Assembly: GCA_002794735.1 (NCBI GenBank)
Contig: NBAZ01000002.1
Location: 1,426,001 to 1,490,000 of the forward strand
Length of the DNA: 64,000 bases
Direction of reading: 5' to 3'
DNA from: Pyrrhoderma lamaoense
Lineage: Eukaryota > Basidiomycota > Agaricomycetes > Hymenochaetales > Hymenochaetaceae
The position numbers and the translations under genes were made by a program. Of the stretch, positions 1 to 10,219 are shown one piece after another (positions within the stretch are counted from its first letter, which is position 1; each line of letters starts with the position of its first letter). The notes beneath the pieces were generated by a model. The model was not told where the DNA came from, searched no databases, and worked only from the letters and a program-made list of their open reading frames with translations.

Positions 1-730
1 GACTATCAGAGAGGTATGACCGGATTGAGTATTTGTCATATTTCATCATCATCTCATAACCAGTATCTGTTTTATTCTCTGCATCGTTGATGAGCTTTGT
101 ATCAAAGGGATTGATTGCGTTATCCACCAGCTCGGGCCAACCCTTTTCTGAATACGCAGAAGGAATATCAGGGAAGTTGAAACTCTCTGCTTTTACACAG
201 TCATCCGTTCGCTTCTTCAAGACTGAATTGTATAAAAGCGTGTTATTATCTGCCTTCAGAGCATGCACAATCAGTTTCTTCCTGAGCTCAAGCTTGTCAA
301 TCAGCTTGAATACTGATTTCGTCACAGGCATTTCTGGAAAGCAGAGAGCTCCGACATCCTGAATGGCGAGGATCATAATTACAATATAGATTATTTAGTA
401 ATCCTCCCATAACAAATCTGAGAATACTTACGTAGTAGTCCTCGATACTGTCCCCAAAGCTGTAGGTGAAAAGACGACCACCAAACCTACTGTCAGCTTC
501 CAGTACCTCGAATGGTATACCAAGGTCTTGAAGTAACATGGCAGCATAAAGACCTCCGATACCTCCACCGATGATGCAGACCTTCTTCTTGGTTGTCTCC
601 TCGTCTTTCGTCTCGGCAGGTTTCTTGGGCTCAACAGACTTGACGTGGGGCGAATTTTTTAGTATATTTTGGGCGTAGCAAATTAAAGCATCGTATCTTT
701 TTTGTAATTCTTTCTGGTCGTCTCAGTCAT
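1..730 (-). CDS. L-amino-acid-oxidase-like flavin amine oxidase, copy A (partial)
   Basis: N-terminal part of an FAD-dependent amine oxidase, cut by the left edge of the window. The sequence shows the Rossmann dinucleotide-binding motif KVCIIGGGIGGLYAAMLLQ, followed by an acidic end of beta-2 (VLEADSRFGGR). That is the ADP-binding start of the monoamine/L-amino-acid oxidase family. Members oxidise amino acids to keto acids with release of ammonium and peroxide. Exon 1 runs from 730 to 432, an intron from 431 to 359, and exon 2 from 358 to the edge. No signal peptide is visible. The start ATG at 730-728 matches the position of the paralogue's start, but one base appears missing near 722-725, since the conserved frame (DDQKELQKRYDALI) is out of register with that ATG. 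Copy B lies directly downstream in the same orientation, so this is a tandem duplication. The family call is secure; the substrate is inferred. Confidence 0.85.
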
Positions 731-1952
731 AGTAAGTGTGTATCTAGCAGGCTGTGTGATGCTTGATGATAGCTTCGGGATGATCTGAATATATACGGGG
801 GAAATATTCGGAACCTATGCATAGATGATTCTACTCCCAGCTATTCCGTATCTTTAATTAATATACTTATTTGAGCACGAGGTTACAAGTAGAACCTCAA
901 GGCGCAAATCTTACTGATAAGATTCAAATCATCCTGATAATCTGAGGCTATTCCCACAGAGATACAAATCGGCATCAAACCGATGAGTTAACATGCCTGA
1001 GTTCGATGTTTGAGTTTTTTTCTAAACCTTTGATATATTGCACATGTACATCGTAAACACCGGCTCGGAGCACAACTATAGGTTATCGAAGTCATGGTCG
1101 ATCTTTCTCTTCGGTAAAGCTGCCTATGGGCTCTACAACACCACTTCTTATCAGATCAAATCAGAAGACCGTATAATCAAGTACTTCTGGGCGTCTTCTC
1201 CGCTATTAGGAAGAGTGTGTATATAGTATGACGACGTATATACTGATTCTGAATTTAGGAATGCTCTACAGGTTATATTAAGCAAATTGATCCATTGGAT
1301 TAGGAGTTGATGGAGACTTCTTCTCGAAGACGAGTTTTAAAAGTATTGGGATATCATACCTGTACAATGTACATGTCACATAGGTGATTCATGGTTGTTA
1401 TAAGTGTTTGACTCGGTGAAGTGTACTCGTATCTATACGAAGCTCTCAGTGAGACTCAAACTCGTATGATAACGTATGATAGAAAAAGGTTAGGAGAATC
1501 TGAGTGTATCACTTAACTAGCCACATGTATTGTGTAGAACCGCTAAAATATCTCACACTTAAAACGATCATTCTTCTCTCAATATAATATATCATGTAGT
1601 AGAATACTCTACACTTTTAGGCAGGGAGAAATCTATTGTCAGCGAACTTTTGACGCTAATAATAGTTCGAGAAGAACAAAGTCAAGAGATGCGCAAGCTC
1701 TATAGTCGTCGTGAGTTTTTAAAAAAAAGCAAATTTAGATTGTCAATTGGGGATCAAGGTGGTAAGTCAAAACATATATTGTATAAGATTGACTAAATAA
1801 TGGGTAGGGTTACATATCCATTCGTATTGTCGAAGGATAAAACTTCACATTGGATCGTTATACATGGCTGTATGTACATGTACATGTACGTATATACAAG
1901 TACAACCAGGAGGTTTATCTCAAAATAAGCATTCTCCTTTCTATTCTTTACA
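731..1952. other. Intergenic spacer between the amine oxidase copies
   Basis: About 1.2 kb, AT-rich, with only short ORFs that show no family motif. It should contain the promoter of copy A, next to 730, and the 3' end region of copy B. It holds a palindromic TGTACATGTACATGTAC run at 1873-1889. I see no further gene. Confidence 0.6.
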
Positions 1953-4150
1953 CTATATCGGATCGGGTTGTTTCGCTCCATGCCGTGCAATCTGAACTTG
2001 CTTCTCAATGATCTTCCCATCCCATTCTTCTTCTTCACCCCAGTTTGTTGTCAGTTTCTTTAGATCCTCTTTCTTTTCTCTGAAGTATGGAATCTCTTCC
2101 ACTGCCCTTCTTGATGCTGACAGAGTACCAGAGATCCAACTACAAGGAGTGAATCAGAGAGGAAAAGATTACAATAGATATTACTGCTTACGAGTGTTGG
2201 ATGCTAGCAGCCCCCCAGCAAAATGGAGTCTTCCACGCGCAGCAGGGTGTGTTAAATTCTCGTACAATTTAACGAATTGACCTGGTCCAAACCGAGGGAA
2301 AGCTCCTAAGTAACGTCATTAGTGAGTTGTTTCTAGCTAATGATTTATCCAAAGAATAACATACCCATTGTGAACGGATGGATATCCAGCTGAACGTGTA
2401 TCCTTCTAAAAATAGTTCCATAACCTTCTCTTCTTGCTCCATAGTCAGGCCATGCGAGAGAGCGAGATCTCTGAGAATCATCTGCCTCATCGGATTATCC
2501 TCTATTGGGCTTGAGAGTCCTATACCTGGTTCACATGGGAAGGGATTTTTGAATTGCGAGGAATTGGTAACAGTGGCAGTTGGATCAAAAATGGAGTATT
2601 GGCTTGAGATCAACATTCTTGGTCTTTCATTCCCCGTTTGTGAAATATCAATCACGTATTCTGCATTTTGCTTCTCATTTTGGACGGGCTTAGCATGGGG
2701 AGATGTGTAGATTATGGCACTCGCCATCCTATCTGAGAATGACTGACCCTCCTTGATAACTCCAACTTTCGTCATAATCGAAGGGTCCTCCCACCACGCC
2801 CTCCTAAATTTAATTCCGGCTCACTACCATACTTTGTCGAGCGTAGTGTATAAGAGCGTTCGAATCCGAGCTCAGCACCTTGCAGATTGATGGCATATAA
2901 GCATGGGAGTGTTGTTGTAGTTATGACATGATCATAAACTCTAGTCAAGTTCCTAGAGCCTCTGAGAATGGTTACCTCAACCGAATCGTCTTCTCTGTAA
3001 GCTATCTTGCGAACAAGACTTCCGCAATTCAATGATTGATTATTCTGCCGCCAATGAGATTCAGAATCAGTAATCAAACTAGAATCTAATAAAAAAATAG
3101 AGTAGCTTACTTCTCAAGGTAATTGAGCATTTTCTCGATAAGAACTGATGACCACCGCTTACATAAATTATTGCCACGGTCAGTAATGCATCTTTCTTAT
3201 AAATAACACTTACTTGATACGATAACATGTAACATCACTTCCCTCTTTGGTACATGCTCTAATGAAGGAAATGCAAGTGCAAGTCTTTCGATCACTCTCT
3301 CAGTCAGGGCATCACTGTAACGACCAATAGTCCTGTCAAACGTCTCGCACCAGTTGACGACGTTTGAAGGATATGGCATTTTTTCAAGTTTGTCTAGATC
3401 AGGGTCTGTGTCTGAACGTCTGCTAGACAAGTATGCCGAACTGAGTACATATCATACTTCGTCATCATCTCGTATCCAGTATTTGATTCTGTTTCTGCAT
3501 CGTTGATAAGCTTCTCCTCAAAGGGTTGATGGCATTATTCACTAGCTCAGGCCATCCCTTTTCCGAGTACTCAGGAGGAATATTCGGAAAATCGAAACAC
3601 TCTGCCGTTACACAGTGATCCGAACGTTTCTTCAAGACAGAGTTATACAAAAGTGTGTTGTTCTCCGCTTCTAAGGCATGTCCGATTAGCTGATTTCTGA
3701 GGTCGAGCTTGTCAATCAACTTAAAAAGCGATTTTGTCACAGGCATTTCTGGAAAACATAGGGCTCCAGCATCCTATACATGGGATGGAGTCATGTTGTC
3801 AACTTTGACATACCTAACAATCAAATAACTAAGGAAATAGCTTACGTAGTGGTCTTCAGGATTGTCACTAAATCTATGGGTAAATGTGCGACCTCCGAGC
3901 CTGTTGTCTGCTTCCAATACATCGAAAGGTATACCAAGGTCTTGAAGTAGCATAGCAGCATAAAGACCTCCGATACCTCCACCGATTATACAAACTTTTC
4001 TTGGACGTACTACATTATCCGTGTCCGTAAGACCAGAAGGATATTGAGGCTCAACGTTTTTAACATAAGGGGAATTTTTCAATATATTTTGGGCGTAGTA
4101 GATTAAGCCTTGTATCTCCTACGCAACTCGCTTTGGTCGTGCACAGTCAT
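1953..4150 (-). CDS. L-amino-acid-oxidase-like flavin amine oxidase, copy B (frame-broken)
   Basis: Full-length paralogue of copy A and the better view of the family. From the N-terminus it shows the FAD motif VCIIGGGIGGLYAAMLLQ (about 4020-3950), a substrate/FAD middle region, RRAWWEDPSIMTKVGV near 2800, and the C-terminal FAD-contact stretch GAFPRFGPGQF followed by GRLHFAGG (about 2310-2230). It ends QPDPI at a TAG at 1955-1953. Introns of 50-75 bases fit GT-AG, for example 2191-2140 and 2365-2308. Five apparent single-base losses break the frame, near 4104, 3523, 3435, 2813 and 2387, several in short G or C runs. The flanking protein remains well conserved, so either the consensus is wrong or the copy is young in its decay. 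The expected product is about 600 residues, cytosolic or peroxisomal, since no signal peptide is seen. Confidence 0.82.
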
Positions 4151-5258
4151 AGTAAGTATGCAGTAGTAGTTAGGAAGACGTTTGTTGATGGATATGAGGT
4201 GATCTGGTTTTATGTGATTGTTTGATCACAAGGGCTACAGAGGGAATCTCCCTTTGCCTTAAGGTGAGGGCGTGGGTTTCATAAACAAAGATTGATTATG
4301 GGAACTATCCAGGTGGACACTACCACTGAAACACCAATCAGGTCCAATCTGATATCCTATATTAATGAACATGTGTGTTCGTTCTTATCGATTATGAAGT
4401 TTGTTTGTGAACATTTAAGTATCCGCTACATCGTAACCACAGACTTAAAGAAGTAATCAAACGCTATCCATACAGAGCTTGTTCGTTTCCTGGCATCACG
4501 TATATATCTTTCTGTTGACAATCTTTGTACATTCTTTCTCCAGCAGTTGTACAGCTATTTCTGCCCACTACACTGTTTTCGAAAGAAGCCTGATAGATGA
4601 AAGGAACCTAAGTAGACACTTCCGAGCTGTCCGTATTGATATTGGTCTATTTAAAGTATCCTAGTCGTTATCCCAGATATACAGGAACGATTGAAGAGAA
4701 GACTATGATATACGATCCCGGTTTTGGTTTTAGATAGTGATAATCCAGATATTAATCCTGGAATTGCTATAAGACAGTCGATCACTAAAGAAACAATTAT
4801 CAATACGATTTTTACTACATACAAGGGCTTGTAGCAGTAACTTAAAGAGAAACAAGCTTACTAACATATGGTTGATTATAGAGTTTTGTCACTCAATTAG
4901 GACTGTTTTGCAGGCTTACAGGATCTAATATGATTTCACTCGGAGGAGAACTTCTGGCTTCCTACATTATGGTGGGAATCGGTTCCAGCCGAAAAGTATT
5001 CTATCTCTAAATGCATACTGATCTCTAATCGCTTTGATAAAACGAGAAAGGGTGTATAGTTGAATAACTTTTGCGCGAAACATCCATCTACCTTATCTTC
5101 TTTCCATTATCAAACAGGTAAAAAGTCGATCATTCTAAAGAATGTGAAGGGTGAAATGGTAAATCATATACTAGTGGAGTGGCGAAAAGATTCTTTATTC
5201 ATATGTAGTCGTCAAGTAAAAGGTATAGTAAAAGCTCGTTACAATAATCGTACAATTA
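4151..5258. other. Intergenic spacer
   Basis: About 1.1 kb between the start of amine oxidase copy B and the 3' end of the GH3 gene. It is AT-rich. The short ORFs at 4479-4664 and 5060-5287 carry no recognisable motif and look like chance. It presumably includes the copy B promoter. Confidence 0.6.
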
Positions 5259-8200
5259 TTAAGATGAAATCGTCCCATTCAGTCTGAAATCTCGGCTACT
5301 TGCTCCAATATTCACACCAATATCTCCTGTGGGACGGACCCAGCTTTGGGAGACAACGTCCCAGACAGACAGATCGTACCTTGACAATGTGATTGCGAGT
5401 TGCCTTGATTCGCCAGGATCAAGATAGATGTCGGTAAAGCCCTTCAAAATCGATGGAGCAGTGCTGGCGGATTCTGGGAAGGATACGTATAGCTGAGGAA
5501 TCTACAATGGCCTGTGATTAGATGGAAGATCTTCGAGGGAGAATTCAAGCAACTCACTTCAGTTCCTGCAACATCACCCGTGTTCTCAACGGAGAATGTT
5601 ACTTTATATGCTGGTTCATGCAGCCATAATGCTGTGGATGACCCAACCCCTGAGCCACCAGCATTTGCTGACCCATTCTTCCAGCTTTTAATGACGGAAT
5701 TGTTTGTACTCTGATTGTCTACTTCGAGAACTCTTAGCTCGCTATAACCGAAAGTAGTGTAGCTAAGACCGAAGCCAAATTCATAACGCGGCTCGATACC
5801 AGCAGCGTCGAAATGGCGGTAGTCGACAAGCAACCTATGATCGAAAGTCAAATTGGGTATACATCATCGATATAAGATATACATACTCTTCTTCGTAAGG
5901 GATCTGAATGATAGAATCTGGATCTCCACCAAGGATAAGTGAGACTCCATAATCCTCAACGTCTTTTGCAATTGTATAGGGAAGTCTTGCGCTTGGATTC
6001 ACATCTCCATAAAGGATGTCAACTAGACCGTTACCTGTCTCGATAGACCCCAGTCCGGCCCACACAACTGCAGTAACGTTTTCATGCTCAATCCAGTTCT
6101 CTAGAATTAGCGGTCCCACTGAATGTACAACAACAATAGTGTTGTTATTCTGAGCAGCAGCAGCAGCAATTACTGCATCACCGTTGTGCCATGCTGTTAG
6201 ATTTCTACGGTCACCTTCATTTCCGTCATACGCGACGAGGTTCTCGCCAGAATCTGAGTTGATAAAGACGATCGCTGCTTCGGCCTGGTAGGCAACGTCA
6301 CCAATAGCCTTAAAGTCGTAATTATCAAGAGTCCAATCGACGTAGTACGGTCCTTCCGAGCTCGAGCTTGAATAGCTTCAAGAGGCTAAAAATTACTTAA
6401 GTTGATATACTTCCCGTTAAAAGAAGTGACACTCACAGAAACGATATAAGTTAGCTAAGGGAGTATGGTTAGCAAGAGAAACATAACGAATATGTATATA
6501 CGCTTACATTGGCGGAGCCAGACCCCCATCCCATAGCGAGGATTCCAGTATTACCGGTATTGTATGAGAACGGGTTCGGTCCTTCGGGTTGCTGTCCTGC
6601 GTCCAGGCCAATGATTCCCAGCCGCCTGGGCTTTCTCAAAGGGAGAACACCGTTCTTATTCTTCAAGAGTACGGTCGAAGCTGCATCGATCTTTCTAACC
6701 AGTTCTGCGTGGTCACCTTGGACATCAATATGTTTGTTATTCACTTCGTCCAAAGGATCGAATGAGTTGAAATTGGTCTCCGGGAAGCCTTCATCCTGGT
6801 GAACGAAATACCAAGCCGCTGCAACACGGGTGGCCATGTCATCGAGTCTCTCCTCAGAAACAGAACCGTTATTTACAAAAAGGGTAAGGTTAGTGCCCCA
6901 GTAAGACCAGCCCTCTCCAAGAGCGCCATCTCCAGGCATAGACATATCAAGGCCATAAAGAGCAGCGAGCGTTGAGTGGTGTGCACCCCAATCACTCATG
7001 ACGTAGCCTCGGAACCCAATTTCCTCCTTTAATATTTGATTTAGTGTCCTATCGTTCTCACAAGCATAGGTTTCATTAATTTGATTATACGAGCACATGA
7101 CGGATGCGACGCCAGCCTGAACACTACGCAAAAAGGGGGCAACATAAAGCTCATGGTTAACTCGATCGTTCACATTGCTGCTTTCAGTAGTACGGTTATG
7201 TTCTTGCTCGTTGTTAACGTAGTGCTTTGCTACTGCCTGTACACCAGCAGACTGGATTCCGAGAATGGTTTCATATGCAGACTCCCAGCAAGGTAAGGAT
7301 CGGCACCGAAGCCTTCCCAGTTACGTCCACCTTGGGCAACGCGTCCAAGGTTCATCATAGGTCCGAGAGCCGCTTGTATACCCTTGCCTGATAGAGTGCG
7401 TCTTTAATCAAACAGCATATATTATCAAAGGATTGTAACGCTTTACCTCTGAATTCTTCACCCATCGCATAACCTCGCTCACGGATGAGGCTACGCTGCC
7501 AAGTTGCAGCTGCATTTATTCCTGCGGGAATGCTGTTGTGTAATCTACAGCACGAACGCCAATTGGGCCGTCCTAATTATTACTGTTCAGTACATAATGC
7601 TCATACTTTACCATGATATCAAACGTACCTGTAGGCAAAGTCCTTTCCATGTCCCCGATCCGTCTGAGGGAACAGCAGGCATATTTCCGGCACATAATCC
7701 TCCTTCCCAGAAGACACCTGTTGTGAAATTCACCTACAAAAAGTAAGTGTCTGTTAGTTATCGACAGTCCGGGAAAAACCTCGAGTAAACTGAAAGGATC
7801 AAATACTGCTAGAGTAGTACCTTTTCCTCAATCGTAAAGCCACTGATCAATTCTTTCGCCTTGGTGTAAGCTTCAGCCCATGCAGCATCAAAGTTTGGAA
7901 CAACACTCGATCCGACTTCGGGGGTGAAAGGGGGTCAACAGCTGGGGAAATACCTGTCCCAATACTTATGTGTAAGAATCCAGTAGGATAGTGAAACGAT
8001 ATCCGTTGACATACCATCAACGGCACTCTGACTGGGTACAGCATACTCAGTGAAAGGATGCGTTGCAGCAAGATCCGGGGGTTCTGTACGTTTATCCCAC
8101 CCGGGCCTGTTGCACTCGCAGTTGATCCAGATGTAAAAGAGAAGAGGGCTGAGTAGGAAGAATAGATAATAGATGTTCCTGTAGATCCGGTCGTGACATA

Positions 8201-8407
8201 TGAGTCCGTGGCCGAGGAGGTAGTGGATGCAGTCGATGTAGTAGTAAACGTCGATCCCGATATGACGGTACTTTCGGTCGAAACCGAGGTGGAGGTCACG
8301 GCACTTGCTGTAGCAGTAGTTGTCGATGCAACAGATTCAGATGAAACTGCTGTCGTGACAGCAACAAGGGATAAAAGTACAGGAAAGCGACTTCGTAACG
8401 GTACCAT
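5259..8407 (-). CDS. Secreted GH3 beta-glucosidase
   Basis: Glycoside hydrolase family 3 enzyme that releases glucose from cellobiose and other beta-glucosides outside the cell. The start at 8407 gives a signal peptide ([20 protein letters not shown]). About 90 Ser/Thr/Val-rich residues follow, then the GH3 N-domain: LCLQDGPIGVR (about 7640), [27 protein letters not shown] (about 7200), and the nucleophile motif [12 protein letters not shown] (about 7000). The second domain includes [15 protein letters not shown] and [21 protein letters not shown]. The C-terminal fibronectin-III-like domain ([15 protein letters not shown]...) ends at a TAA at 5261-5259. There are at least eight exons. One apparent single-base loss near 6350 separates the conserved EAIQARA stretch from [12 protein letters not shown]; a second possible one, or an intron, lies near 8095. 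It is a typical AA3-like beta-glucosidase, expected to be active. Confidence 0.92.
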
Positions 8408-8991
8408 CTTTGGGTCACAATTACACCGTTTCGAAAGCTTTTGAAGTGTAAGGAGAACCCAAATTACGCTCCACTTGACGGCTCAAGCGATAAATCTTTA
8501 CTTTTATACAGAAAACGATAGCCCATGCTGGATTTAACGGCCGACAAGAATTCATCTTAATAACTCTGGAGATAAAAAGTTGTGGGCTGAACAGAAATTC
8601 CCCACACAACATCCGGGGTTCATGTACCCGAAAAAACTTACAAAAAAGGAAACCATCATACGGCCAAGCTTTCCTAGTTGGATGGGCTACCCCGCAGAAT
8701 ACGGTTAATCCGATCGCCCACCTAGAGGAAGATTCGAAAACAAGAGGACACATATTCCGCGTACCTCATACACTCTATGTATCACACTTCCTTGGGCGTC
8801 CGGGACCCGTCAACAATGCCCCATGACTTGTCCAGGAGGCTTACTACTCAATCCTGGTCGTAGATGCTGTTTTTCTGCAAGAAATCTATTCTCCGAAGTT
8901 TTTCCGTCATAATTCATGTGATTCAAGACTACATAAGCAAGCCAATAAAAATACAACATACAGGGTACACATCAGAACACTGCGCTCATAC
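8408..8991. other. Intergenic spacer
   Basis: About 580 bases between the GH3 start and the kinase stop, presumably holding the GH3 promoter. The minus-strand ORF at 8421-8753 has no recognisable domain. Confidence 0.5.
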
Positions 8992-10219
8992 TCAAAAACC
9001 TGCAATATCTCTTATCTCTTTTTCCACAATGCTTGCTGGCGGTCGCTGACTGGGGTCATCGCACCAACATGAATTGATCAGAGCCCATAGAGCGTCTGTA
9101 AGAAATAACGAAGGTAGCCGTGGCGGCTTTAACCGTCTACTAAGGGCAACTAAAACCTGGCCATCGTTTTTCAAATGTTCGTAAGGAACTCTTCCCGTCA
9201 ATACCTAATATATGCTTGAAGTTAGAAGAGAAACGAAAGAGATCGAAGATCCCGTACCTCGAGTGCGATACTCCCCCATGAGTATACGTCGCTGGACATA
9301 GTGAGTTGTGGGCCACCTTTGTTACAATCGGTATCAATAACTTCGATAGAAAACAGTTCGGGAGCCGCCCAGCGCACGGCTCCTCCAAGGATCGAAGATG
9401 GGTATGCTCCGCCTAATGAATCCGAAACATCGCGCAAATCTTCAGTGATTGTTGATAAACCGAAATCAGCGATGCATGCTTCGTAGTCGTCATTGATCAA
9501 GACATTTGCCTAGACTTGTCCTTAATATCCCTATAATAGTAATTTAACAAGCTTAATCCACTTACGCTAGATAAATCTCCATGAATGACCAAATTTTCAT
9601 GTACTACATCGGAATTTAACGGAATTAATTGACTAGTATACCCTAAGATCATCAGTAAACACTTACGATATGCAAGGCCACAGGCGATCTCAGATAGAAT
9701 TTTCAATCTCTCAGATTCGCTCAGCCCCTCATTGGGCGCATGTCTTCGTCGGATATACTGATATAGACTCCCATTATCATACCATGGGCATACTAGTGAG
9801 GTATATCGCCCAAAATCTGAGCAAGTACCATATAGTGGAACAACATTCCTGTGCTTAAGACGCTTCCAGATGTGCAACTCACGACGTAAAAGCTAGATAA
9901 TGTATGAGGTCATGTTTTTTGTGTATGTAGGTGCATAAGACTTACACGACCTAGCTTTTCCTCTCGCTCCATATCAAGTAGACGTCCTCGTATAACCTTT
10001 ACAGCTACCTAAAGAAATTTCTGAATATCAATATTGTAAGTAATTCTTATGATTGCGTACTTTATGTCGTTGCCTCCTTTCATCGATCCATTCACAGGTC
10101 CAGACATCTGAAAACCCACCCTGAGCTGTAGGGTATTCACTAGTTCTCCGTATCTGACCAGTTAGGTCAAGAAGATACACCCCGTCTCCTTTATGCAGAA
10201 GTTCAACAAGGATACTCAT
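8992..10219 (-). CDS. TKL-type protein kinase domain, possibly the C-terminus of the upstream RhoGEF
   Basis: Complete protein kinase catalytic domain in about six exons. Visible in order: glycine loop (QGGFSDVW, about 10110), catalytic lysine in VAVKVIRG (about 10005), the alphaC region ELHIWKRLKHRNVVPLYG (about 9870), hinge and VCPWYDNGSLYQYI, catalytic loop HGDLSS (about 9570), DFGLS (about 9465), WAAPELF (about 9370), DVYSWG, and the C-lobe arginine in DPSQRPP just before the TGA at 8994-8992. HGD replaces HRD, as is common in basidiomycete TKL kinases, so activity is likely. The nominal ATG at 10219-10217 overlaps the stop of the preceding reading frame (ATGA). There is almost no N-terminal region before the kinase fold and no room for a separate promoter except inside the upstream gene. 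This suggests the domain belongs to one larger protein with the RhoGEF. Confidence 0.88.
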
